In this document: positions 53,919 to 62,231 of the stretch, piece by piece
Layout of the letters: every line of letters starts with the position of its first letter
How positions within the stretch are numbered: the stretch's first letter is position 1
Assembly (NCBI GenBank): GCA_030066195.1
Contig: JASJCB010000044.1
Coordinates: 26,289 to 90,288, forward strand
Origin: Acidobacteriota bacterium
GTDB taxonomy: Bacteria > Acidobacteriota > Holophagae > Acanthopleuribacterales > Acanthopleuribacteraceae
Reading direction: 5' to 3'
DNA length: 64,000 nt
Made by a program: the position numbers and the translations under genes
The notes under the pieces: model-generated
What the model was told of the DNA's origin: nothing
The model's database searches: none
What the model saw: only the letters and a program-made list of their open reading frames with translations

Positions 53919-54526
53919 TGAGCACCCTGAATCGTGAAGAGTTGAACGAGTTGTTACAACAGAAAACACCGGATGAAATTGCCGATCAGGAAAAAGACCG
54001 GTTGGACGATGCCGGTAAAGCGTTCCTGGAGCAACGCCGGGCCCACCCTGAAATAGAAGACTTCCTGCGCGACAGCGGCCGTTATACCCGCGAACAGTTG
54101 GACAACCCGCCGGAATTCACCTTGCCTCAAGACTTCGATTGGGAACCGAAGCCATCCCGGCTCTACCGGTTTTTCTTCGGCGGGGTAAAGGTACCGGGTT
54201 TTGTCATGGCGGCCGTGTTGCTCGCGGGTTTCCTGGTATTCCAATTTCAGGAAACCATTGTCATCGACAAAGGCGCGATCAGTTTCGAACGCATCAAAGA
54301 TGAACCCGGCGCGGAACCTCTGGACAAGCAGTTGTTCGAGGCCCTCAAACAGCGCGGCATCTACTTTTTCAACAAAGGAGAGGAAACCGGGGAGGTGCGC
54401 TATTACAAAGAGGCCTATAACGACCTGACTCAGGCCTTCATGATGGACAACACCGATGACGCGATCAGGCAGTACCTGATCAGGGCACACAACATCATCA
54501 ATGAAGACTATGAAGTGGAAGAGTGA
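53915..54526 (+). CDS. single-pass membrane protein, candidate anti-sigma factor
   Basis: 203 residues. The N-terminal 90 are charged and helical (LNREELNELLQQ onward) and would be cytosolic; one membrane segment is at 92-110 (PGFVMAAVLLAGFLVFQ); the C-terminal 90 residues are predicted outside and contain a TPR-like helix pair (YYKEAYNDLTQAFMMD). No known anti-sigma domain (no zinc HxxxCxxC) is visible. The four-base overlap with the sigma gene and the topology make an anti-sigma role likely. Neighbouring CHAT and caspase proteases are candidates for cleaving it; this is inference. Confidence 0.65.
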   Translation: MMSTLNREELNELLQQKTPDEIADQEKDRLDDAGKAFLEQRRAHPEIEDFLRDSGRYTREQLDNPPEFTLPQDFDWEPKPSRLYRFFFGGVKVPGFVMAAVLLAGFLVFQFQETIVIDKGAISFERIKDEPGAEPLDKQLFEALKQRGIYFFNKGEETGEVRYYKEAYNDLTQAFMMDNTDDAIRQYLIRAHNIINEDYEVEE

Positions 54527-54657
54527 TGCACGGGAAACTTGCCGCACAAACTCTTTTTTCAGTTGTGCTTACCAATTTAATGAAATTCTTCGGGGGTTTT
54601 TGCCCTCGCCTGAAGACATTTAAGGCAAGAGCTCACCGAGAGCGTCGCCACGGCGCT

Positions 54658-54695
54658 ACCGGGTACCCGGTCCTCTAAATTTTGTTTAGGAGACC
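54658..54695 (+). promoter_or_regulatory. competing hairpins covering a ribosome binding site
   Basis: GGTCCTCTAAA (54669-54679) and TTTAGGAGACC (54685-54695) can form a 10-pair stem with one mismatch around TTTTG, hiding the AGGAG (54688-54692) of the next gene. The palindrome ACCGGGTACCCGGT (54658-54671) shares the GGT of the left arm, so both cannot form fully at once. It looks like a translational switch; trigger unknown. Confidence 0.45.
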
Positions 54696-54699
54696 AGAC

Positions 54700-54930
54700 A
54701 TGAAAGACCTCATCAACCAACCGCTTTACCTTGCCGCCGCCGCTGCCCTGGCGGCCTGCCTGATCTTCAACCCCGGCGATTTGCAAACCATGATCTGGAT
54801 GTTGGCCACCCTATCGACCAGAACCGGTTCGGGCGCGCCCGCACCTGCTTCGGATAACATCAGTGACAGCGGCGGCGATGTGACCGATCCGGCCGGCGAT
54901 CCTCCGTCTGCCGCGGGAGGAAATGGTTAA
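54700..54930 (+). CDS. tiny membrane protein
   Basis: 76 residues from ATG 54700, eight bases after AGGAG. A hydrophobic N-terminal half (LYLAAAAALAACLIF, then a second short apolar stretch) is followed by a flexible, Gly/Asp/Ser/Pro-rich tail without structure. It is not recognised. It sits between the sigma/anti-sigma pair and the ECF sigma/kinase pair and may be the sensing or target peptide of either. Its binding site can be hidden by an RNA hairpin. Confidence 0.55.
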   Translation: MKDLINQPLYLAAAAALAACLIFNPGDLQTMIWMLATLSTRTGSGAPAPASDNISDSGGDVTDPAGDPPSAAGGNG

Positions 54931-54995
54931 GCGTCAACCGTACCGGGCGCCTTTCAAGGGCGCCCCCATTCCGATCTTTTTCCGAGGAACGCATT

Positions 54996-55616
54996 ATGTT
55001 ACTGTTGCTGTCAACCTGTTCCGCGCGGACCATCATGAATCAAGAAAAGATCCAAATTCCCATCACCCAACTTCTCCAACAATGGCGGGCAGGCGATGAT
55101 CGAGCGCTTGACCGCTTGACACCCGCCGTCTATGGCGAGTTAAAGCGTTTGGCCATGGCCTTCATGCGCCGCGAGCGTCCCGGCCATACCTTGAAAACCG
55201 GTGACCTGGTGCATGAGGCCTTCGTGCGAATGATCGGCGAGCGCGAGCGCAATTTCGAGAATCGCCTGCATTTTTTCGCCCTGGCTTCCAAGATCATGAA
55301 GGACTTCTTGATCCAGTACGCCCGCGCCCGCAACGCCCAAAAACGGGGCGGTGATTTGCTACGGGTGACGCTGGGCGGAGACGACAAGCTCTCCGATGAT
55401 CAGGCCGGCGAACGCATTGTGTTTCTGACTGAAAGCATCGAGACTCTTACCCAAATCAACACACGGGCCGGTCGCATCTTGGAACTGTTCTATTACGTGG
55501 GTCTAGGTGTGCAGGAGATCGCCGAAATAATAAAAATAGCCCCCGCTACCGTGAAACGAGACCTCCACTTTGCCCGAACCTGGTTGAAGAAGCGTTTCGC
55601 CGAGAGGACCTCATGA
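54996..55616 (+). CDS. ECF sigma factor, kinase-linked type (Sigma70_ECF/TIGR02999)
   Basis: 206 residues from ATG 54996 behind CGAGGA; ATG 55035 is an alternative that would match the family start. Family marks are QLLQQWRAGDDRAL, VYGELKRLA, LVHEAFVRM and ILELFYYVGLGVQEIAE with the region 4 helix-turn-helix. In region 2.2 the usual acidic DAED reads KTGD, with Thr65 and Thr68 in place of negative charges. In such sigma factors a neighbouring kinase can supply the charge by phosphorylation, as known for EcfP/PknT of Vibrio parahaemolyticus. The kinase gene overlaps its stop by four bases. Confidence 0.9.
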   Translation: MLLLLSTCSARTIMNQEKIQIPITQLLQQWRAGDDRALDRLTPAVYGELKRLAMAFMRRERPGHTLKTGDLVHEAFVRMIGERERNFENRLHFFALASKIMKDFLIQYARARNAQKRGGDLLRVTLGGDDKLSDDQAGERIVFLTESIETLTQINTRAGRILELFYYVGLGVQEIAEIIKIAPATVKRDLHFARTWLKKRFAERTS

Positions 55617-58099
55617 AGACGATCGCGGACTGGGACACCTTACAAGGCCTCTTTGAGGAAGGTATCGGGCTTGGCCACGATGATCGACACCGCCTCCTGG
55701 CCGGCAAACTGGCGGGACGCCCGGATCTGCAAGCGGAATTACAGGCTTTATGGGCGCAGGAATCGGAAGAGGACCCGTTTCAATCTGTTCGGTTGTTGGC
55801 CCGAGGCGTCACGGCACAGCCGACTGAAGAAGACATGCCCACCGACTTTTCCCGGTATGAGATCCTGGAGCGGATCGGCCGGGGCGGTATGGGTGTGGTG
55901 TACAAGGCGCGACAGAAGCAGGTGGATCGGATTGTAGCCCTGAAGATTTTACCGTTGGGTCACTGCACACCGGAACGCCTGGAGCGTTTTCGCGGTGAGC
56001 AGCGGGCGCTGGCCCTGATCGATCACCCCAATGTGACCCGTGTTTACGACTGCGGCGAGACCCCGGAGGGACAACCCTTCTACACCATGGATTTTCTGGA
56101 AGGAGCGCCGATCACGACCTGGTGCGACGAACACCGGTTGGACATTCCGGCCCGGCTGCAACTGATGCACGGCGTGTGCGAGGGTCTTGCCCGGGCGCAT
56201 GGTAAAGGCATTATTCACCGCGATATCAATCCCAACAATGTGATGGTGAGCCGTGGACCGGACGGGCCGGTAGCCAGGCTGATCGATTTCGGCATCGCCA
56301 AGTTCAAGGACCGGACGGTACAAACCAAAACCGGATCGGTTTTGGGTACGCCCGGTTACCTGTCGCCGGAACAGGCGGCCGGCGGTAATGAGGCCGAGGT
56401 AGATGTGCGTAGCGATGTCTTCAACCTGGGCGCCTTGCTCTATGAATTATGTACCGGCACCGCACCCTGGGCGGAACATCTTGCGGACAATAACTCCTTG
56501 GACCACATGTTGCGGGTCGTGCGCGAGATGCCGCCGCGTCACCCGGCGAGGGCCGTTCACCGCAGTCAGCCGGATACCGCACGGACCCATCGAACCAGTC
56601 CCCACGCCCTGGCCAAAACGCTCAACGGCGAGCTGGGCCGCATGATCATGAAAGCGACGGCCCTGAAACCCGAGGATCGCTACCAGGACTGCCGTGCCTT
56701 GATTCGCGACCTGGACCATTTCCGGCAGGGCCTGCCCCTGGACGCCATGCCGCCGGATCGCTTCTACCGGTTGCGCAAATTGGCCTGGTACCATCGTCGC
56801 CCCCTCTTTTTGGGCATTGCATTTCTGGCCTTGCTATTGGCGGCGATCACGGCGATTTCGGCGGCTTTCTTCCGAACCCGCCGGGCGGAGCTCGAGGCCC
56901 GGGAGACCTTGGAGCGGTTGCAGGCCGTGCAGGGGTTTACCCTGGGTATTTTCGAGGAGGTAGACCCGTCCCGGGCGGGCCGCTCGGTAACGGGATCCGA
57001 GCTTTTGGAACGGGCCGAACGCAAACTGGCCGCATCCTATCGGAATCGGCCCGAATTGGAGGCGCCTACTCGCATGGTGCTGGGTCGAGCCTGGCGCGGG
57101 TTGGGGTTGGCCGCGCGCGCCGAGGACCAGTTCAGGCGCGCCTACGCATTGAACAAAGAGCGGTTGGGAGAAACCGCGGAAGCAACCTTGTTGTCCCTGG
57201 AAGCCGCCGCGTTTTCGAGCTCGGTCTCCGGGAACCTGTTACTGGCCGGGCAACGTTACGAAATCTGTCACCGGGGTTTTCTGACCCGTTTCGGTCCCGA
57301 CGACCCGCGAACCCTGCGAACGGCGAGCGGCATGGCTTTGGTGCTCGGCCTTTTGGGTGAACATTCCCGAGCCGTAGACCTGTTCAAGCAGACCTTACAA
57401 CGCCAGGAGGCTTTACTGGGCGCTGACGACAGTCAAACCCGGGCCACGCGGCATAACCTGATCAGCTTGTTGATCTCGGCGGGAAAACTGGAAGAAGCCG
57501 AAACCTTGCTCGCCGTAACCTTGCGACAGCTCGATTTTAAGGGCGATACCGATCATCCGCAAGCCTTGAAGGCGCGACACAACCAGTGTTTCCTTCTGGA
57601 AAAGAAACGCCGACGGGATGAGGCGGCGGTCTGTTACCGAGACGTCCTGGCCCGCCGGGAAATCGTGTTGGGCCGTTTCCACCCCGACACCCTGATGACC
57701 CGCAATAACCTGGCCGTTTCTCTTGGCGACGGTGGAAAGCCGAAGGACGCACTGGCATTATTGGGGGAGGTACTGGACGATCCACAAAGGCCGGCGAGTG
57801 AGCATCCCGTCTATGCCCGGCTGGAACATAACCTGGGCCACTACCTGCTCACGACCGGCCGCAGGCGAGAAGCGGAGCCCATCCTGGAAAAAGTCCTGGA
57901 GAAGCGTATCCGGACCCTGGGACCCGCCAATCATGCCACTCTGCGTACCGAATGGACCCTGGGGGAGGTATGGCTGGCCCGGGGTCACCGGGAAAAAGCA
58001 CTGGCAACCTTCAAGGCTGTCATAGCCAAAGCAGAAAGTGCCTTGGGCGCCGATCACGCCGATACACGGCTTTACAAGCGCGTCTTTTCCAGGATGTGA
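55613..58099 (+). CDS. Hanks-type Ser/Thr kinase with TPR region, sigma partner
   Basis: 828 residues; overlaps the ECF sigma gene as ATGA, so the pair is co-translated. The kinase domain (about 80-370) has GRGGMGVVY, VALKIL with the ATP-binding Lys, HRDINPNN and LIDFGIAK. The Lys normally present in HRDxK is Asn here. One membrane segment lies near 396-418 (FLGIAFLALLLAAITAIS), followed by TPR repeats outside. The likely substrate is the adjacent sigma factor, whose region 2 offers Thr residues. It resembles the kinase at 2724 but lacks its sigma neighbour. Signal sensed by the TPR part is unknown. Confidence 0.92.
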   Translation: MKTIADWDTLQGLFEEGIGLGHDDRHRLLAGKLAGRPDLQAELQALWAQESEEDPFQSVRLLARGVTAQPTEEDMPTDFSRYEILERIGRGGMGVVYKARQKQVDRIVALKILPLGHCTPERLERFRGEQRALALIDHPNVTRVYDCGETPEGQPFYTMDFLEGAPITTWCDEHRLDIPARLQLMHGVCEGLARAHGKGIIHRDINPNNVMVSRGPDGPVARLIDFGIAKFKDRTVQTKTGSVLGTPGYLSPEQAAGGNEAEVDVRSDVFNLGALLYELCTGTAPWAEHLADNNSLDHMLRVVREMPPRHPARAVHRSQPDTARTHRTSPHALAKTLNGELGRMIMKATALKPEDRYQDCRALIRDLDHFRQGLPLDAMPPDRFYRLRKLAWYHRRPLFLGIAFLALLLAAITAISAAFFRTRRAELEARETLERLQAVQGFTLGIFEEVDPSRAGRSVTGSELLERAERKLAASYRNRPELEAPTRMVLGRAWRGLGLAARAEDQFRRAYALNKERLGETAEATLLSLEAAAFSSSVSGNLLLAGQRYEICHRGFLTRFGPDDPRTLRTASGMALVLGLLGEHSRAVDLFKQTLQRQEALLGADDSQTRATRHNLISLLISAGKLEEAETLLAVTLRQLDFKGDTDHPQALKARHNQCFLLEKKRRRDEAAVCYRDVLARREIVLGRFHPDTLMTRNNLAVSLGDGGKPKDALALLGEVLDDPQRPASEHPVYARLEHNLGHYLLTTGRRREAEPILEKVLEKRIRTLGPANHATLRTEWTLGEVWLARGHREKALATFKAVIAKAESALGADHADTRLYKRVFSRM

Positions 58100-58206
58100 C
58101 CAAATCCCTCAGGCCCGGTTTCGGTGTGGTGCCGGGAGTATCTGCCTCGACTGAAGATGCCGTTTCAGGTTTTCGGGCGGGGTTTCAGCCCGCCCGGTTT
58201 TCGGGC

Positions 58207-60213
58207 CTAGCGGCGTTTGCTGGGGTCCAGCTCCATGATGATGCTGCGTTCCAGGAACTGGCAGAAGCGGTCCAGGTAGTTGTATTCGTCGCCCTCTTCG
58301 CGGTGCATCAGCCAGGGATTCATCAAGGTGTGCCGGACCATGTAGATATGATCGGCCTCCTTGGTGCGGTCCTCCACGGCATCCACGAAGGTATCCACGT
58401 CGATACCCAGCTCTTCCAAGATGCGCGCGCTTTCGTGGTCGTTGAGCTTGGATTTCTGCAGCGAGGTAAATGAACCGAAGAAGTCGTGACCCTGCAACGG
58501 CTGGTTGGGGTCGATCTTCATATGGTTGAAGATCTTGCGGCTGAAGTGGTTCATCAAGGCCAGGTACTTGTTCCGCTTGGGGTTGATGCAATAGCAGATC
58601 AGGTTGGAATCGGGCGTGTAGGGAATCGTAATGGTTACCAGGTTGGACACGCGGCTGCGCAGTTCGTAGAGCTTGTCGTAAAGATACTCGCAGGACTGCA
58701 TGGAGTTGGTGAGTACGCGCCCGAAGCCCTTGCGGTGCAGGGGAATCACCCGGTGGGAAATATAGGCGGCAGCAGCGGCGGCGCCCGGTTTGGAACCTTC
58801 CATAATGTACTGGCCCAAGCCCCGCAGTTTCTGCATGGGCGGTTTCTTCAGCGGGTCGTCCTTCAAGTCGAAAACGTATGCGGCCTCCTGGCTGATGAAG
58901 TCCAGGATGCCGGCGTCGCGGCTGACGAAGGCGCCGCAGCCGAACGGCATATAGCCCAGTTTGTGGGGGTCGATGGTGACCGAATCCACCTCGGAAACCG
59001 CCCGAAACGCCTTCCAGGTGCCCTCGTGCGGGAAGTATTTGAAATCCTTGCGGCACTCCTCGTGGGCGGCAAAGGTACCATCCTCGTTGCGGAACATACA
59101 GGCCATGTAGCCGCCCCAGGCGCCGTCCACATGGATACCCAAATGCAGGCCTTTCTGCTTGTATTTGTCGCGAATCTCCACGATGCGGTGGATGGGATCG
59201 ACCGAACCGAACTCGGTGCTGCCCAAAACGCCGACCGCGCAGAGAATGGGTTGCTGCTCGGAATGGCAGGCCTTGACCGCTTCTTCCAGGTGGTCCATAT
59301 CGCCGCGCATGTGTTCGTCCACGCCCAGGTGAATCAGCTGACCGTGACCGATGCCCAGCACCTTGCAGGCCTTCTCCCAGGAGTAATGCGCCGAAATGGG
59401 CACGATTACCTTGGGCGGTTTCAATTCGGTGTGCTTCATGAAGAACCCGGCCATGCCCAGGCACTCGAGACTTTCGGAGACCATCATCTTGGTAAAGCGC
59501 TGAAAATCTTTTTTGCCGGCGTCCTGCTTGAGCCGGCTGAGGGTAGCCTGCATCAACTGGTGTGTTTCGCGAATCGTTAAGTTGAAGAGTTCCCATTTGG
59601 TATAGGCGCTGAGGTTCTGCTTGAGAGGCCCCACCCCCTCGGGATCGAAGCCGAAATCGCGGCAAGCCTCGGCCAGGGAGACGGGATAGAATTTGACCGC
59701 ACGTAAACTCCACAAACCCTCATAGTTGGCAACGGTGCCGCCGGAGGTCAAATGGCCCCAACCCACGGGGCCGGCGTCCTGCTGGATATTAAAACCGACC
59801 ATCTTGGCCAACATCTGACCCACGTCCAGTTCCTTCTGTAAGGTGGCGGGCGCCGCATCGTCGGAAACGTTGTTGGGGTTGTAGAGAATGGTCATCATTT
59901 GAGCCAGGACACCTGGTATCAATAGATCCGCGGCCATGTGACCCAGGTAACGGGGACTGAAAAAGGGAACCGATTTCTTTAAATCGGCACTCAAGGTGTG
60001 CAGCTCCTGCTGCATGGCAGCCACGAAGTCGTTGAAGTCTTCCCGGTAAGCCGCCTTGGTGGGAATGGGTGGTCGGTTCTCGGGGTGGAAGTTACGCCTC
60101 CAGTAGGCGTGGTCCCGAAAGAACTCGAGCAGAATGCTCTCAACCATTTTATCGTTTTCCGCGTATGCACCCAGAAAATAGGGATGCATGAAACTCAAGT
60201 CAGGTGTCGTCAT
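58207..60213 (-). CDS. PLP-dependent decarboxylase, tyrosine-decarboxylase-like
   Basis: 668 residues, group II amino-acid decarboxylase. The sequence follows the long bacterial tyrosine decarboxylase plan: YWRRNFHPE, YLGHMAADLLIP, YNPNNVSDDAAPAT, HYSWEKA, VGVLGSTEFGSVDPI, HVDGAWGGY and SVTIDPHKLGY with the PLP Lys near residue 417, then YIMEGSKPGAAAAAAYI. Substrate may be tyrosine, another aromatic or an acidic amino acid. ATG 60213 has TGAGGA nine bases upstream; a TTG five codons earlier is less likely. No antiporter gene is adjacent, so an acid-resistance role is not supported here. Confidence 0.9.
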   Translation of the reverse strand: MTTPDLSFMHPYFLGAYAENDKMVESILLEFFRDHAYWRRNFHPENRPPIPTKAAYREDFNDFVAAMQQELHTLSADLKKSVPFFSPRYLGHMAADLLIPGVLAQMMTILYNPNNVSDDAAPATLQKELDVGQMLAKMVGFNIQQDAGPVGWGHLTSGGTVANYEGLWSLRAVKFYPVSLAEACRDFGFDPEGVGPLKQNLSAYTKWELFNLTIRETHQLMQATLSRLKQDAGKKDFQRFTKMMVSESLECLGMAGFFMKHTELKPPKVIVPISAHYSWEKACKVLGIGHGQLIHLGVDEHMRGDMDHLEEAVKACHSEQQPILCAVGVLGSTEFGSVDPIHRIVEIRDKYKQKGLHLGIHVDGAWGGYMACMFRNEDGTFAAHEECRKDFKYFPHEGTWKAFRAVSEVDSVTIDPHKLGYMPFGCGAFVSRDAGILDFISQEAAYVFDLKDDPLKKPPMQKLRGLGQYIMEGSKPGAAAAAAYISHRVIPLHRKGFGRVLTNSMQSCEYLYDKLYELRSRVSNLVTITIPYTPDSNLICYCINPKRNKYLALMNHFSRKIFNHMKIDPNQPLQGHDFFGSFTSLQKSKLNDHESARILEELGIDVDTFVDAVEDRTKEADHIYMVRHTLMNPWLMHREEGDEYNYLDRFCQFLERSIIMELDPSKRR

Positions 60214-60610
60214 GCTAACAATCCTCAACGCTGAAATGGTGTTTACGGAAGGACTCGCCCGTAACCCACGGTGTCTCGGGATAGTGCCGGCCGCTTGCTC
60301 AGAATTCCGGTTCCGTCATATTTTCAAAACAGGAAGTTCTGCACACATACGGCTTAATGATGTCACTTTTTCCACCGTATGTACCAACGTCTATTTCTTC
60401 GGAATAATGCAGAATTCCCTTAAGGGAGATCCCAAAAAAGGTGTGGGGCCGGCTGCACTGAATTTTACCATTAACTAGGGTTAATTGACACTAAGTATTG
60501 GGGATGAGGAGCGCCACTCCAACCGTACGATCGGCTTATCCCGCTCGCTCTATTCAGTTTTTTCGATTGGGGGAAGTTCCACGACGAATACCGAAAGGGC
60601 GCCCCGGCGC
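60214..60610. other. intergenic stretch without recognised gene
   Basis: 397 bases between two minus-strand genes. The only structure noticed is the dyad ATTAAC-TAGG-GTTAAT (60470-60485). It should hold the promoter of the decarboxylase gene. Confidence 0.35.
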
Positions 60611-61549
60611 TTATTTGTCGGCGTCGGTGTTTCGATCGGGCAGGGTGAGGATTTCATGGCCCGTCTCGGTAACCAGGATGGTATGTTCGAACTGGGCCGA
60701 CAGCTTACGGTCCAAGGTGTACACGGTCCAGCCGTCGCTTTTGTCCAGAAAGGTCTGAAAGGTGCCGGCGTTGATCATGGGTTCGATGGTAAAGGTCATG
60801 CCGGGAAGCAACTCGCAATCGGTTTCGCGGTTGGGATAGTGGCAGACCTGGGGCTCCGCGTGGAAGACCCGGCCCACGCCATGGCCGGTATAATCGCGAA
60901 CCACACCCAGGCCGCGTTTGGTGGCGTGATTGTAAATGGCGCGCCCCACCTCGATCAGACGTCCGTGGGGTTTGACCGCTTGAATGCCCAATTCGAGGCA
61001 TTCCCGTGCGGTTTCGGTAACCAGTTTGGCTTGCTCGGAGGGGGTGCCCACGTAGATGGTGCGGCTGGTATCCCCGTGGAAACCGTTCAGGTAACTGGTC
61101 ACGTCGATATTCAGGATGTCGCCCTCTTTCAGGACACAATTCTCGGATGGAATGCCGTGACAGACGACGTCATTCACCGAGGTACAGACGCTGCGCGGGA
61201 AGCCGCCGGTGGTGATGCGGGGCTTTTTGGGATCGGTACGCCCGTTGGGATAATTCAGCGGCGCGGGGTAGGCGCCGGCATCGAGCGTCATCTGGTGGAC
61301 CCAATCGTCGATCTGCTGAGTCGTGGTGCCGGGTTGCACGCGTTCGCAAACTTCGTCCAGGATATTGGCGCTGAGCGTACACACCTTACGCATCTTCGGA
61401 AGGCTTTCGGCATCCATGATCTCGAAATCGCGCTTGGGACGACTGGTCAGGGAAATCGTGGTGGTACGTTTGCGCCCGTGGCATTTTTTATATTTCAACC
61501 CGCTTCCGCAGTGACAAGGATCGTTTCGCTTCAATCTGGTATGCCTCAT
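60611..61549 (-). CDS. map: methionine aminopeptidase with N-terminal SEC-C motif
   Basis: Removes the initiator Met from nascent proteins. 312 residues; the first 30 carry the zinc motif DPCHCGSGLKYKKCHG (SEC-C), also found at the SecA C terminus, where it contacts ribosome or SecB. The type I peptidase follows, with VCHGIP, NIDVTSYLNGFHGDTSRT (two metal Asp), YTGHGVGRVFHAEP (metal His) and TIEPMI (metal Glu). The SEC-C extension is a known variant that helps ribosome association. No ribosomal genes are adjacent. Confidence 0.93.
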   Translation of the reverse strand: MRHTRLKRNDPCHCGSGLKYKKCHGRKRTTTISLTSRPKRDFEIMDAESLPKMRKVCTLSANILDEVCERVQPGTTTQQIDDWVHQMTLDAGAYPAPLNYPNGRTDPKKPRITTGGFPRSVCTSVNDVVCHGIPSENCVLKEGDILNIDVTSYLNGFHGDTSRTIYVGTPSEQAKLVTETARECLELGIQAVKPHGRLIEVGRAIYNHATKRGLGVVRDYTGHGVGRVFHAEPQVCHYPNRETDCELLPGMTFTIEPMINAGTFQTFLDKSDGWTVYTLDRKLSAQFEHTILVTETGHEILTLPDRNTDADK

Positions 61550-62231
61550 GGTGTGTCAGCCCTTCCAATATTTTGGGCAGGCCTGGAGCAACACTGCCCT
61601 AATCAACCATTATCTAACAAAAGTGGTCGCGAAAACAAGAGCCGGTCCGGTTCTGGTTCCGGGCAGGGTGTCGTCAAGTCGAGGGGGAATTTGCAGATTG
61701 TTGTGCCCGAGCTCGGTAAGTCCGTTTTTCAGGTCTGAAATGGATGTTCCGAGCGCGGCGATGAGCATTTTTATCTTTCAGCAAGCCCGCCCGGCCCGGT
61801 TGGTTGATTCTATTTCGACGCTCACGGTGATTTGAGGGGAATCGGCACCTGTTCTCTCTTTAAAAAGACCCGGCGCCCGGGCCGCCCGTTAAAAACCGGT
61901 GGAAAATGTGCCCTCGCCCCGGCCGCTCGTTATTATAGTGCTTCGGAAAATCAACGGCTTTTAACCCTATGCAGCGTGCATAGGGGTGTAATTTCCAAGC
62001 TTTCGTTGTAATTGGGGCCCGTCGGGTTGGGAGGGGCGGGATTGGAGATGAAAATTGAGTTCCTGGTGAATTACCGACAGATTGTTAGGCGAAATAGTCC
62101 GATTGCCTAACGAGGTCTTCGCAAAAGAATCACAAAAACTGCTTTTTTGCCAATTGGGGCATTTCCGGGCTGTCGGGCCCTTGCTATAATGCGGATGTAC
62201 CGTGTCGGTTGCATGAAGAAGGAGGCAGGTT
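61550..62231. other. intergenic stretch before the paa operon
   Basis: 682 bases without a credible gene. A perfect 9-bp hairpin CCCTATGCA/TGCATAGGG with loop GCG is at 61965-61985. The dyad GTTAGGC-N14-GCCTAAC (62084-62111) lies 121-148 bases before paaA and is a good candidate operator for a phenylacetate regulator. No regulator gene is adjacent. Confidence 0.45.
62084..62111 (+). promoter_or_regulatory. candidate operator of the paa operon
   Basis: Perfect dyad GTTAGGC-N14-GCCTAAC, the right size for a dimeric TetR-, PaaR- or PaaX-like regulator. Only sequence symmetry and position support it. Confidence 0.35.

Noticed and set aside
54601..54700. Cyclic-di-GMP (GEMM) or other known riboswitch before the tiny membrane protein
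   Set aside because: Some short matches (GGCAA, ACCGAGAG) are present, but the conserved core order is missing; only hairpin switching is supported.
43143..54930. A type III-E CRISPR (Craspase) locus
   Set aside because: There is a TPR-CHAT protease and a sigma factor, but no gRAMP (Cas7-11) gene and no CRISPR array; the membrane protein does not look like Csx30. Only the logic is comparable.
58486..59580. Plus-strand open frame opposite the decarboxylase gene
   Set aside because: Antisense shadow; the minus strand carries all PLP decarboxylase motifs.
60485..61738. Plus-strand open frame opposite the methionine aminopeptidase gene
   Set aside because: Antisense shadow with low-complexity translation; map motifs are complete on the minus strand.
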